A stretch of 64,000 nt of DNA from Saccharicrinis sp. (GTDB lineage: Bacteria > Bacteroidota > Bacteroidia > Bacteroidales > Marinilabiliaceae), in NCBI GenBank assembly GCA_024635555.1, contig JAGXIO010000195.1, forward strand, positions 1-64,000, in the 5' to 3' direction. Of this stretch, positions 1 through 7,968 are shown piece after piece; the stretch's first letter is position 1, and every line of letters begins with the position of its first letter. The notes under the pieces are model-generated. The model was not told the origin of the DNA. It was given only the letters and a program-made list of their open reading frames with translations, and searched no databases. Position numbers and translations under genes: made by a program.

Positions 1-2
1 GC

Positions 3-845
3 GATTCTGATAGAATTGGGGCAGCTTATTATTGGATAGCTAAAAATATCGTTTACGATACGAAGAGTCACTTTTCTAAGAAAAAAAAGCCCATTTATAA
101 TTTCAGGTATAAAACGCAGGAAGAAAAACAACAGAAGATACTTGAAATAAATATGCGAATTGCCGATGAGGGGTTTAAAGAGCGCAAAGCTGTGTCGAGG
201 GGTTTTTCGATAATGTTTAAACGCTTGTGCAATAATTGTGGTGTTGAGTGCGAAATAGTATCGGGCAGTGTAAAATTAAAGACCAAAGATATAGGAAGGA
301 AACCTGGACGAACAGATTATTTTTGGAATGCAGTAAAGATGGGCGGAAATTGGTATTTGGTAGATGTTGCCATGGGAGCCGGATTGCTCAATGAAAAAAA
401 CCACACTTTTACCCCCGATTACAACGAGACTTTTTATTTGGCCAACCCGGAATTCTTTGCTCTAAATCATTACCCCGATCAGAATGAATGGCTTTTCTGC
501 AATATGACAGATGAAGATTTTGGCTCTTTGCCCCTTTTTTACCCTTCGTATGTGAAATCTGATATATGCTTGCGCAATGGCTTGGAAGGAGTAGTTAATT
601 TTGAGCCGGGTGACTCATTGAAGCTTGTTTTTGTACCAAAAGATGAAGTGTATCCCAAAAGCAAAACAAACACCTTTACCTACGCTTTGGAAGGAGACAA
701 CAAAGTAAAACCACTTGAACCTCAACTTCTCGAAGGTGAAATTATTCTCGAAATTCCTTTAGGCGATAATAGAAATGATTTTTTAAATATCTATTTAGAT
801 AAAGCGCCCTTGCTTACTTTTAAAATAAAAAAGAATGCACGGTAG
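3..845 (+). CDS. Transglutaminase-like (KY/peptidase-like) domain protein, catalytically degenerate, 5' partial
   Basis: The reading frame is open from base 3, so the start lies upstream of the window. The N-terminal visible part (D-S-D-R-I-G-A-A-Y-Y-W-I-A-K-N-I) matches the helix that precedes the core of transglutaminase-like proteins common in Bacteroidota. The usual A-V-C-x-G-Y nucleophile motif reads A-V-S-R-G-F here (Ser codon 195-197). The usual H-A-W-N motif reads Y-F-W-N (Tyr codon 318-320). The third member, Asp in W-Y-L-V-D, is kept. The fold is therefore likely but the Cys-His-Asp triad is not complete. Inference: a non-catalytic binding or scaffold protein, perhaps acting in the envelope; a signal peptide cannot be judged because the 5' end is missing. 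Family is fairly sure, function is not. Confidence 0.7.
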   Translation, partial: DSDRIGAAYYWIAKNIVYDTKSHFSKKKKPIYNFRYKTQEEKQQKILEINMRIADEGFKERKAVSRGFSIMFKRLCNNCGVECEIVSGSVKLKTKDIGRKPGRTDYFWNAVKMGGNWYLVDVAMGAGLLNEKNHTFTPDYNETFYLANPEFFALNHYPDQNEWLFCNMTDEDFGSLPLFYPSYVKSDICLRNGLEGVVNFEPGDSLKLVFVPKDEVYPKSKTNTFTYALEGDNKVKPLEPQLLEGEIILEIPLGDNRNDFLNIYLDKAPLLTFKIKKNAR

Positions 846-884
846 GGTTTAGAGTTTCAGAGTTCAGAGTTAAAAGTTCCCGTT

Positions 885-1022
885 TATTTAAATATTGGGA
901 GCGGGATGTTGCGTGACTCCATGTCTCTTATCTCTTATCTCTTATCTCTTGTCTCTTGTCTTTTATATCAGAATCTCTTCCCGCCCAAATTATATTTGAG
1001 GTGGCGGGATGTCGCGCTACTC
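885..1022 (+). repeat. Two copies of a REP-like hairpin repeat (TGNCGGGATGTCG family)
   Basis: Two related units lie in this gap. Each has a short inverted repeat ending in CGGGA followed by TGT(C/T)GCG and ACTCC. The second is clearest: TCCCGCC and GGCGGGA flank an AT-rich loop and are followed by TGTCGCGCTACTCCAT. Two inverted relatives occur at 2480-2608. Between the two units, 923-962 is a run of a 7-bp unit (TCTCTTA, then TCTCTTG). The tetramer GTCG next to the hairpin recalls REP elements mobilised by RAYT (Y1) transposases, but no such transposase is in the window. Confidence 0.55.
923..962. repeat. 7-bp tandem microsatellite
   Basis: About five tandem units of TCTCTTA or TCTCTTG are visible between the end of the transglutaminase-like gene and the end of the converging tonB-like gene. 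The run is intergenic and shows no coding potential. Confidence 0.75.
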
Positions 1023-1045
1023 CATATCTAAAAGTCTAAAAAAAA

Positions 1046-1984
1046 TCAATTCAACTCAAAATGATAGGTAATGGTTCCTTTTTGGAATGCGGATGCATTG
1101 GGATCAGAATTGAACCTGGCTTTTTCTGCGGCATCTATGGCTGCCTTTATTAAGGTGGAGTTTTGAGAGGTAGAGCCTTTTAATTCATATTCGGCAGCTA
1201 CTACTTTCCCGTATTTATCTACCGTTACGCGAACCACAATAATACCTTCTTCCTGAATGCTATAGCTGGGTTGTGGAAGCGAGCCGTTCAGCGATCGCCC
1301 TGTAAGTGAGAATCCAGAACCTGATTTACCCAATCCGCTACCAGTACGGTTTTTACTATTGGGGTCGCCCGTTACGTAGCCTTGGTTGCCAGAACCGCCT
1401 GCATCGCCTTCCGAGGAGCTGTTGCTGTTTGACTTGCCAAAGGCACTGCCTACTTTGTTACGTGCTTCATCGGATATTCTCTGCTGTTCTTCGCGTTTTT
1501 TCCTTTCCGCCTCAATCTTCTGTTGACGTTCTAGTTCTGCCTGCCTTTTAACTTCAGCTTCGGCCTTTGCTATGCGGTCGTTCTCTTCTTTTATCTTTCG
1601 TTCTTCTGCTAGCTTATTTTGTCGCGCTTCGTCTTCGCGCTGTTTTTTGAGCTTATCTTCCTTTTCTTTTATCTTTTGTTGGGCACTCTTAATTTCTGGA
1701 GCTTCATCAAAATCCTGTGTTTTAACGGTCTCCACCGCTTTAGGTGCAGGTTCGGACTTTACAGCCGGCGGTGGGGGCGTAACCTTGGGCTCTGTGGGTG
1801 TGGGTTCGGCAGTAGCTTTAGGAGGCTCTATTTCACCGAGGCCCGTTTGTACGTTGCCTAGGTTCACCAACACGCCTTCCTCTTCCTGAGGAAGGGATGT
1901 TAAGCCAAAGAAAATTAAAAGTAACAATATCAGCACATGAAAAATTACCGATCCTATTACACCTCGTCTGTTATATTGTTCCAT
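1046..1984 (-). CDS. tonB: TonB-family energy transducer
   Basis: This 312-residue protein links the proton-driven ExbB/ExbD complex to outer-membrane receptors. It has one N-terminal transmembrane helix (about residues 10-30), a Pro/Glu-rich segment (about 55-85), a long charged coiled-coil region (about 95-170), a Ser/Gly-rich spacer (about 180-225) and a C-terminal TonB-like domain of about 80 residues with the pattern G-I-I-V-V-R-V-T-V-D-x-x-G-K-V. It is the last gene of the minus-strand order exbB-exbD-exbD-tonB, so the four proteins probably form one machine. The long charged middle also resembles TolA, so TolA-like work in envelope integrity is an alternative. ATG start at 1984 agrees with the membrane helix. 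Confidence 0.85.
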   Translation of the reverse strand: MEQYNRRGVIGSVIFHVLILLLLIFFGLTSLPQEEEGVLVNLGNVQTGLGEIEPPKATAEPTPTEPKVTPPPPAVKSEPAPKAVETVKTQDFDEAPEIKSAQQKIKEKEDKLKKQREDEARQNKLAEERKIKEENDRIAKAEAEVKRQAELERQQKIEAERKKREEQQRISDEARNKVGSAFGKSNSNSSSEGDAGGSGNQGYVTGDPNSKNRTGSGLGKSGSGFSLTGRSLNGSLPQPSYSIQEEGIIVVRVTVDKYGKVVAAEYELKGSTSQNSTLIKAAIDAAEKARFNSDPNASAFQKGTITYHFELN

Positions 1985-2066
1985 GTATTTTAATAATTAA
2001 ATCAAGATTAAATCAAGATTTTAAGCAAAAGCGCCAACCTTTAGCGCAGAGTGCGATACTTTTTGT

Positions 2067-2462
2067 TTATCGTGATTGAGTGGCCAATATTAACTTGTAT
2101 TTATTGCGCACGGCGATGTCCCTAATTTTGCCCACTACCGAAAATGGGACCGATTCGTCCACATGCAATGCAATGTAAGTTTCGGGCTCGTCCGCTATTA
2201 TCACTTTCAAACGCTGTTCCAAACTCCCAAAAGATATCTCCTCGCTCTCTACAAAGTATTTTAAATCTTTAGTTACCGATACGGTGGTGTTGGGTTTGGC
2301 GGACACTTGATGATCGCTCTTGGGCAAAACCAAATCCTTGCTTGCAGGCGGCGTAACCATGGTAGAGGTGATCATGAAAAATATCAGAAGCAAAAATACA
2401 ATATCGGTCATGCTCGACATGCTAAACCCTGCTTCTACTTTGCTTCTTGTTTTTAATCCCAT
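2067..2462 (-). CDS. exbD: ExbD/TolR-family biopolymer transport protein (second copy)
   Basis: 131 residues with a cytoplasmic N-terminus, a single transmembrane helix near residues 18-38 that carries the conserved membrane Asp (S-S-M-T-D-I-V-F-L-L-L-I-F-F-M), and a periplasmic domain. This is the normal size for ExbD. It lies third in the exbB-exbD-exbD-tonB operon. It shares the membrane segment almost exactly with the other ExbD but differs in the periplasmic part, which fits the paired ExbD proteins usual in Bacteroidota. It should work with ExbB in converting proton motive force into work on TonB-dependent receptors. Confidence 0.9.
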   Translation of the reverse strand: MGLKTRSKVEAGFSMSSMTDIVFLLLIFFMITSTMVTPPASKDLVLPKSDHQVSAKPNTTVSVTKDLKYFVESEEISFGSLEQRLKVIIADEPETYIALHVDESVPFSVVGKIRDIAVRNKYKLILATQSR

Positions 2463-2479
2463 CTTTTTTTAAATAATTC

Positions 2480-2608
2480 CAGTTATCAGTTGGAGTGAAA
2501 CGACATCCCGTCACCTTAATTTCATTTATTCTTTGACGGGAAAACAGTTATCAGTTGGAGTGAAACGACATCCCGTCACCTTAATTTCATTTATTCTTTG
2601 ACGGGAAA
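2480..2608 (-). repeat. Tandem duplication of a 64-65 bp REP-like unit
   Basis: Two almost identical units (2480-2544 and 2545-2608) each contain the inverted repeat TCCCGTCA / TGACGGGA around an AT-rich loop of about 20 bases. Read on the minus strand, the core GGTGACGGGATGTCG followed by ACTCC matches the units at 885-1022, so both places carry one repeat family in opposite orientation. The units also start with CAGTTATCAGT, a word that makes up the tandem repeats at 16851-16934. Located between the two exbD genes; an open frame here on the minus strand is repeat sequence, not a gene. Confidence 0.75.
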
Positions 2609-2732
2609 TCAGTAAATAGTTAACCTTCACTTCACTATCCGCTTTCCGCTGCGCACTCTCCACTTTATGCTTTATGCTGTCCGCTCCAAGCTCCTTGCCC
2701 CAAGCTCCAAGCTCCAAGCCCCAAGCTCCACG

Positions 2733-3122
2733 CTACTTAATATCCAGCACCACTTTTATTTGATGTGTTTCGGCAATATCCAGTACCTTGGCCACTGCTC
2801 CGGTAGGTGCATTTTTATCAGTAGTTAGCTTGATAAATGTTTTGTCGCTCGAATTGTAGGTTTGTAGCAGTTTACTTTCCAAATCTGCATCGCTTACTCT
2901 TCTGTTATCAACAGTAATATTACCCGATGCCGAAACGCTTGCACTAATAAACTTATCGACCACCACTTCTTTTGTGGACTGCTTAGGTATCAGTAGTTTA
3001 ATGGCATTGGGATGCACCATAGTAGATGTTATCATGAAAAAAATGAGCAACAGAAATACAATGTCGGTCATGCTCGACATGCTAAAACTGGCACTTATCT
3101 TTGTTGTTCTTCTTAAAGCCAT
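2733..3122 (-). CDS. exbD: ExbD/TolR-family biopolymer transport protein (first copy)
   Basis: 129 residues, same layout as the neighbouring ExbD: short basic N-terminus, one transmembrane helix with the conserved Asp in S-S-M-T-D-I-V-F-L-L-L-I-F-F-M-I-T-S, then a periplasmic domain. It follows exbB by about 110 bases and should assemble with it as the proton channel. The identical transmembrane segment in the two ExbD copies suggests that they share the same ExbB partner. The periplasmic half is divergent, so they may contact different TonB proteins. Confidence 0.9.
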   Translation of the reverse strand: MALRRTTKISASFSMSSMTDIVFLLLIFFMITSTMVHPNAIKLLIPKQSTKEVVVDKFISASVSASGNITVDNRRVSDADLESKLLQTYNSSDKTFIKLTTDKNAPTGAVAKVLDIAETHQIKVVLDIK

Positions 3123-3232
3123 GTTGTTAATCTCTATTTATCCTACCAAATAACAATTCCGTTTCCTTCTGGGGTGTACAAACTGTAATCGTTGTCGTTT
3201 ATTTCCACGCTCCTTGCCCCAAGCCCAAATCA

Positions 3233-3922
3233 TTACGCTGCAGGCTCATTTAATAAATCCATAAATTCCATGGTGCGAGCTTCCAATTTAAAAACAACTC
3301 TTTCGACCCTAGCCACCAAAAAGTTATAGGCAAAATAGGCAATGATACCCACAACCAAACCTGCCACGGTGGTTACCATAGCCGTATAAATACCCGACGA
3401 CAGCACGGTTACGTTGATGTTGTTGCCCGCATTGGCCATATCGTAAAAAGCTTTTATCATACCTATTACCGTTCCCAGGAAACCAATCATAGGGGCACCC
3501 CCAGCTACGGTTGCCAAAGTAGGTAGTCCTTTTTCGAGGCGGCTAATCTCCAGATTACCCACGTTTTCAATAGCGGTGGTCACATCCTGCAAAGGACGGC
3601 CAATACGGCTTATCCCTTTTTCTATCATCCGGCTTACCGGATTATCTATATGCTGACATAGCGAATAGGCCGATTCTATTTTTCCCTCGTGGATATACTC
3701 TTTTATCTTGTTCATAAAGCTTAAATCTTCCGACGAGGCTTTTTTAATGGCAAAGTATCGCTCAATAAAGATGTAAACAGCCACAAATGAAAGTAGTACA
3801 AGCGGAATCATAATTAATCCGCCCGCTTTGGCCATCTCAAAATAATTCATCTCGTTTTGTACGGCTTCCGCTATTGCTTGCGTGCCTTCCGCTGCACTTT
3901 GTATCAATAATAATGGATTCAT
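3233..3922 (-). CDS. exbB: ExbB/MotA/TolQ-family proton channel protein
   Basis: 229 residues. An N-terminal transmembrane helix (about 35-53), a cytoplasmic loop, and two further helices (about 130-150 and 170-195) give the three-helix ExbB/TolQ plan. The conserved stretch A-P-M-I-G-F-L-G-T-V-I-G-M-I in the second helix and the T-A-M-V-T-T-V-A-G segment in the third are diagnostic for the family. First gene of the minus-strand operon exbB-exbD-exbD-tonB; together these power TonB-dependent receptors such as the SusC protein at the far end of this window. A TAnnTTTG element lies 45 bases upstream of the start. Confidence 0.92.
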   Translation of the reverse strand: MNPLLLIQSAAEGTQAIAEAVQNEMNYFEMAKAGGLIMIPLVLLSFVAVYIFIERYFAIKKASSEDLSFMNKIKEYIHEGKIESAYSLCQHIDNPVSRMIEKGISRIGRPLQDVTTAIENVGNLEISRLEKGLPTLATVAGGAPMIGFLGTVIGMIKAFYDMANAGNNINVTVLSSGIYTAMVTTVAGLVVGIIAYFAYNFLVARVERVVFKLEARTMEFMDLLNEPAA

Positions 3923-3966
3923 GAATATGGGGTATTTTTGTTTTGCGTAAAAATATAAATTGTTTG

Positions 3967-3974
3967 CAAATGTA
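3967..3974 (-). promoter_or_regulatory. Bacteroidetes -7 element (TAnnTTTG) for exbB operon
   Basis: On the minus strand the sequence reads TACATTTG, a perfect match to the TAnnTTTG -7 consensus of Bacteroidetes housekeeping promoters. It sits 45 bases upstream of the exbB start. No clean -33 TTTG is seen; TTTT occurs at about the right distance. Confidence 0.5.
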
Positions 3975-4120
3975 AAACGAATATCTTGTATTAAAAGTAT
4001 GATTAACTACATTTTATAATAAAAACACTTTAGCCTGAACTATTCATAAATTGGCGAAATATGAATTATTTGGGTTAGGTCTTATTTAAATCGGAAAGGC
4101 TTACAACCTCCCTATCCCAA

Positions 4121-4173
4121 ATTACTCACAGGGTGACATGGGCAGCATTTATAAAGTCACCCAGTGAGGTAAT
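4121..4173. repeat. Long imperfect inverted repeat
   Basis: Left arm 4121-4137 and right arm 4156-4173 pair over 17 positions with one bulge and one mismatch around an 18-base loop. It contains GGTGAC/GTCACC and TCAC/GTGA blocks. No T-run follows on either strand, so it is not a standard intrinsic terminator. It sits downstream of ywbE on the minus strand and could be a small mobile hairpin or a 3' end processing site. Confidence 0.65.
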
Positions 4174-4255
4174 ACCGAATACAAGCTAATTGTCACCAGC
4201 TACCAGCCAATAGATACCAGGTATCCGCTACCAGCTATCAGCCAATAGCCAATTG

Positions 4256-4453
4256 CTATCCGCCAATCTTTTTCACCCGTCCCACAATACCTGACTCTAG
4301 CTGTACTTTAATGCCGTGCGGATGGTTTGTTGAGTTGGTCAATATTCTTTTTACAGTTCCGCTTGTCAGTTCGCCTGTGCGCTGATGATGTTTTTGCACA
4401 ACCTCAACCTCGACTCCAATCTGTATTTTTTTTCTATCATTTCCTTGGCTCAT
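4256..4453 (-). CDS. ywbE: YwbE family protein
   Basis: A 65-residue protein with the family pattern I-x-x-G-x-x-V-E-V-V-Q-K-x-x-x-R-T-G-E-L-T-x-G-x-V, followed by I-L-T-N-S-x-x-H-P-H-G-I-K-V and G-x-V-G-R-V. This nearly full-length match to the small YwbE/DUF2196 family is clear; the biochemical role of the family is not known. I chose the ATG at 4453; a TTG nine bases upstream would add three residues that the family lacks. It lies 19 bases downstream of the cyclase gene on the same strand and may be co-transcribed with it. Confidence 0.85.
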   Translation of the reverse strand: MSQGNDRKKIQIGVEVEVVQKHHQRTGELTSGTVKRILTNSTNHPHGIKVQLESGIVGRVKKIGG

Positions 4454-4472
4454 TGTATCCAATTTAGTTTAA

Positions 4473-5591
4473 TTAATACTCAATTTTTTTCTTTCTCTTC
4501 TTTTTTCGTGTTTTTAACTTTACGTTATACAGCAAAACACCTCTTTTTTTACCTCTTAATTGAATGATTCCAACCTCTTTAAAATTCAGTTCTTTTTTGT
4601 CGCTGAGGGCTTCGTAAAGTACCCCCGAAATAAGCAAATTCTGTTTATACTCGTTACATGCCGACTCAATGCGTGCTGCGGTATTAATGGTATCCCCGTT
4701 ATACGAAATATCTCTTCGTATACTACCCACCTGCAACACCATAACCTGGCCCATGTGCAGTCCGGCCTTAAACTGAGGCACTTCGCCATATTTACGACGG
4801 TAATACCAAGAACGCCTTTCTATCACCCTTAAAAAGGCATAGAAGGCTTTGATACAGTTGTTGTCTCTCACACCTTTTCGATACTCCCAGGTAACAATTG
4901 CTCCATCGCCCAAGTATTGATAAATCTCGCCGTGGTAATTGTACAGCACCGACATATCGTTAAAAACATCCTGTACCAAATGGCTAAATTTTTTATGCCC
5001 TAACACCTCTGCCTTTGTTGTGGAAGATTTCATGTCGATGAACATGAATATTTTTTTTTCTTCGGAGGGTTTGTTTAAGCGCCCAAAAAACCAATTGAAA
5101 AAGTTGCCCACCCCAATTTTTTTGTACATCTCCCTAAAAGTACCGTTTGCTATGCATGCCAGATAAAAATATACAAAAAAGCGGATGTGCTGAAGCTCAA
5201 TATCTGGAAGATATTTTAAAAACGTTGGATAATCGATTATGATTCTTAAATCCAGGTTTTTATTGGCGGCTAAAAACAGCAAGGAAAAGCCCAGCCCAAA
5301 ATACAACAGTGAGCGCAAAAAAATCATGTTCCGGATGGGAGACAGGCGCATCATGCGCTCGGAAAAGAATACATCTAAAAATGTAAAAACAAGACTTAAT
5401 ACCAAACTTATAAACAGTGCATTGGTTAAAAGTGCGTCCTGAGGCAGGATGTCGTGGTAATTGACAAAAACGGATTTGTCGCCAGTTAAAAACAAATAGA
5501 AAAATAAGGTTATGTTCCAGAATATCAAGTGATACCTAAATGATTTGAGGGATTGGGCAAACCATATTTTAATTTTTTCTTTCAGAAACAT
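4473..5591 (-). CDS. Membrane-anchored class III adenylate/guanylate cyclase
   Basis: 372 residues. The N-terminal half has about four hydrophobic segments (roughly 20-36, 58-75, 88-108, 135-150). The C-terminal half is a class III nucleotide cyclase domain starting near residue 180. Visible catalytic features are the first metal Asp in F-I-D-M-K-S-S-T, the second metal Asp in Y-L-G-D-G-A-I-V, and the N-T-A-A-R-I-E segment that supplies the Asn and Arg for transition-state binding. The residues that choose ATP or GTP cannot be assigned with certainty. The C-terminus is very Lys/Arg-rich. Likely makes a cyclic nucleotide at the inner membrane; no effector gene is adjacent. ywbE follows after 19 bases. 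Confidence 0.85.
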   Translation of the reverse strand: MFLKEKIKIWFAQSLKSFRYHLIFWNITLFFYLFLTGDKSVFVNYHDILPQDALLTNALFISLVLSLVFTFLDVFFSERMMRLSPIRNMIFLRSLLYFGLGFSLLFLAANKNLDLRIIIDYPTFLKYLPDIELQHIRFFVYFYLACIANGTFREMYKKIGVGNFFNWFFGRLNKPSEEKKIFMFIDMKSSTTKAEVLGHKKFSHLVQDVFNDMSVLYNYHGEIYQYLGDGAIVTWEYRKGVRDNNCIKAFYAFLRVIERRSWYYRRKYGEVPQFKAGLHMGQVMVLQVGSIRRDISYNGDTINTAARIESACNEYKQNLLISGVLYEALSDKKELNFKEVGIIQLRGKKRGVLLYNVKLKTRKKKRKKKIEY

Positions 5592-5710
5592 AAATGCTTG
5601 TTGTGTTTTTTAACCTTTAGTTGGCGAGGTTTAACCGTTGGATGATATGAATGCGTGTACCTGTTGTGAGCTCATTTTGTTACGTTATTTGAATAAGAAT
5701 TTAAAGCAAA

Positions 5711-5750
5711 AAAAGCCGTTTGAAATAAATCAAACGGCTTTAAAATTTTA
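5711..5750 (-). terminator. Intrinsic terminator, bidirectional, after htpG
   Basis: A perfect 12-bp stem (AAAGCCGTTTGA / TCAAACGGCTTT) with a 6-base loop lies just past the htpG stop. On the minus strand it is followed by a run of T (from the A-run at 5708-5714). A shorter T-rich tail exists on the plus strand too. Confidence 0.9.
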
Positions 5751-5763
5751 ATCTGTGTAATGC

Positions 5764-7818
5764 TTAAATCAACTCGATGCTTCGCTTAACAAATTTTGTT
5801 AAAGCTTCACCTTTTAGCATGTTGTTGGCTAGTAAAGCAAGGTCAATTAGTTGCGATACCATTTTGTTGTCGGTACTGAACGAACTTAAAGCTTTATCTT
5901 TTTTCGTGTTCAAATCGCTTATCTTCTTGTCTAGGTCAGTTAGCTCGTCTTTTTGAGCCTGAGGTATTTCTTCATCTTTTTTACCTTCCTTGGCCTTCTC
6001 AATTTCTACACGTTTTTTGTTCAAGCTTTCTATTTTGCCTCTTAGCGAGTCAACTTGCTCACCTACTTTTTCTTTTTTCTCTGCCAAGATACGCTCCACC
6101 AAAGGATGGTTTTCGTTTACCACCAGTTGATAGCTGTCGGGCATTTCGCCATAAAAATTCATACCTCCCCCTTGCATAGCACTCATTTCCTTCATACGAC
6201 GCATAAACTCCTGTTGGGTAATCATGGCCGGATTGGCATTAGCGCCCATCGCCTCGAAAGCAACAATAAAGTTCATTTTATTACCGTTGGGTACTTGTGC
6301 CGAGAATATCTTGGTTAAATCATCCTTATCGCCTTTTGATAGGTTCGATTCAAGGGTGTTTTCTTTAGGAATCAGTTTTTCGGCTACATCCGCATCTACT
6401 CTTACAAAACGAACCTTTTCAAGTTTCTGCTCCAGATGATTGATAAAATGGGTATCCAACTGACCATCCATCATCAACACATCGTAACCTTTTTCTTTGG
6501 CTCCTTCAATAAAGCTATGCTGCTCCAAGGCATTGGTGGTATATAAATAAACTAGCTGCTGATCTTTGTCCGTCTGGTTTTCTTTAATAATATCTTTGTA
6601 CTCATCCAGTGTAAAGTATTGGCCATCGGTGTTTTTTAGCAAAGTAAATTTTTGCGCTTTGTCATAAAACTTCTCCTCGGTCAACATGCCGTACTCAATA
6701 AACATTTTTAGCGAATCCCATTTGGCCTCAAAGGCTTTTCGGTCCTCCTTAAAAATTTCTGACAAACGATCGGCCACTTTTTTGGTGATGTGGTTCGAAA
6801 TCTTTTTTACATTACTATCTGACTGAAGGTAGGAGCGCGACACGTTAAGCGGTATATCTGGTGAATCCAAAACACCGTGCAATAAGGTGAGAAATTCGGG
6901 TACGATATTCTCTACCGAATCAGTAATAAATACCTGATTGCTATAAAGCTGTATCTTGTTTTTTTGAACTTCTACATTGTTCTTGATCTTTGGGAAATAA
7001 AGAACTCCAGTAAGGTTAAAAGGATAATCAACGTTAAGGTGGATGTTGAAAATAGGATCTTCGCTCATGGGATATAAATCCCTGTAAAACTTTCTGTAAT
7101 CCTCATCTTTTAAATCGGCGGGCTTGCGAGTCCAAAGCGGGTTGGTGTCGTTCACCACGTTGTCTTCCTCAAGCTCTACTTCTTTGCCATCTTTCCATTC
7201 TGTTTTTTTGCCAAAAGCAACTTCAATGGGCAAAAAGCGGCAATATTTATTTAGTAGGCGGGTTATCTCGGCTTTTTCGAGGAACTGCTTGTTTTCGTCG
7301 TCGATATGCAAAACGATATCTGTTCCTCGTTCTTCTTTTGTAGTTTCCTCGATGGTGTACTCAGGGCTTCCATCACACGACCATTTAACGGCCTTAGCAC
7401 CTTCTTTATAGGATAAAGTATGGATTTCGACCTGTTTGGCAACCATAAACGAGGAGTAGAAACCTAATCCAAAATGCCCGATGATAGCATGTGCATCCGT
7501 TTTATATTTATCCAGAAACTCCTCAGCACCCGAAAAGGCGATTTGATTAATGTATTTTTCAATTTCTTCGGCCGTCATGCCTACACCTTTATCCGAAATG
7601 GTTAAAGTTTTAGCTTTTGGATCGATGGATATTTTTACTTTTAACTTACCTATCTCGCCTTTAAACTCACCAACGCTCGACAAAGTTTTTAGCTTTTGCG
7701 AAGCATCTACAGCATTTGAAACAAGTTCTCTCAAGAAAATTTCGTGATCTGAATACAGGAATTTTTTAATGATGGGGAAAATATTTTCCGACGATACCCC
7801 AATATTACCTTTTGACAT
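5764..7818 (-). CDS. htpG: Molecular chaperone HtpG (Hsp90 family)
   Basis: 684 residues, close to the usual Bacteroidota HtpG length. The N-terminal GHKL ATPase domain shows F-L-R-E-L-V-S-N-A-V-D-A, S-D-K-G-V-G-M-T and G-H-F-G-L-G-F-Y-S-S-F-M. The middle domain has L-N-V-S-R-S-Y-L-Q, with the conserved Arg that reaches the ATP. A Lys/Glu-rich linker (about residues 590-640) precedes the dimerization domain. It acts in the cytosol as an ATP-dependent folding chaperone dimer. It is monocistronic, ending in a strong terminator. The linker near the C-terminus is longer and more charged than in E. coli HtpG, which is usual in this phylum. Confidence 0.97.
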   Translation of the reverse strand: MSKGNIGVSSENIFPIIKKFLYSDHEIFLRELVSNAVDASQKLKTLSSVGEFKGEIGKLKVKISIDPKAKTLTISDKGVGMTAEEIEKYINQIAFSGAEEFLDKYKTDAHAIIGHFGLGFYSSFMVAKQVEIHTLSYKEGAKAVKWSCDGSPEYTIEETTKEERGTDIVLHIDDENKQFLEKAEITRLLNKYCRFLPIEVAFGKKTEWKDGKEVELEEDNVVNDTNPLWTRKPADLKDEDYRKFYRDLYPMSEDPIFNIHLNVDYPFNLTGVLYFPKIKNNVEVQKNKIQLYSNQVFITDSVENIVPEFLTLLHGVLDSPDIPLNVSRSYLQSDSNVKKISNHITKKVADRLSEIFKEDRKAFEAKWDSLKMFIEYGMLTEEKFYDKAQKFTLLKNTDGQYFTLDEYKDIIKENQTDKDQQLVYLYTTNALEQHSFIEGAKEKGYDVLMMDGQLDTHFINHLEQKLEKVRFVRVDADVAEKLIPKENTLESNLSKGDKDDLTKIFSAQVPNGNKMNFIVAFEAMGANANPAMITQQEFMRRMKEMSAMQGGGMNFYGEMPDSYQLVVNENHPLVERILAEKKEKVGEQVDSLRGKIESLNKKRVEIEKAKEGKKDEEIPQAQKDELTDLDKKISDLNTKKDKALSSFSTDNKMVSQLIDLALLANNMLKGEALTKFVKRSIELI

Positions 7819-7836
7819 AGTATTTTAGTTTTTATG

Positions 7837-7867
7837 ATTATACATATTTAAAGCTGCTTGCAGTCAA
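7837..7867 (-). promoter_or_regulatory. Possible promoter of htpG
   Basis: On the minus strand TTGACT (7862-7867) and TATAAT (7837-7842) lie 19 bases apart, about 20 bases before the htpG start. This resembles a classical sigma70 promoter rather than the phylum consensus and would leave a very short leader. Weakly supported. Confidence 0.3.
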
Positions 7868-7968
7868 ACCCTGTGCCAGCCAAACTGTGGTGACAGATGG
7901 GCAGAAAATATGACAAAACCATCATAAAAAAGGCTATGAAGCGGTGAAATTTGTCAGCATCATTATCT

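Larger units (their letters stand above)
3923..4255. other. Gap between exbB and ywbE
   Basis: This 333-base stretch holds the exbB promoter candidate (3967-3974), a long imperfect hairpin (4121-4173), and a degenerate run of CTACCAGC/CAATAG-like words (about 4190-4255) that resembles the repeats found between the polysaccharide genes. No coding frame is convincing. Confidence 0.6.

Noticed and set aside
2526-2717. Minus-strand open frame between the exbD genes
   Set aside because: It is made from the duplicated REP-like unit and AAGCTCC-type repeats and shows no protein character.
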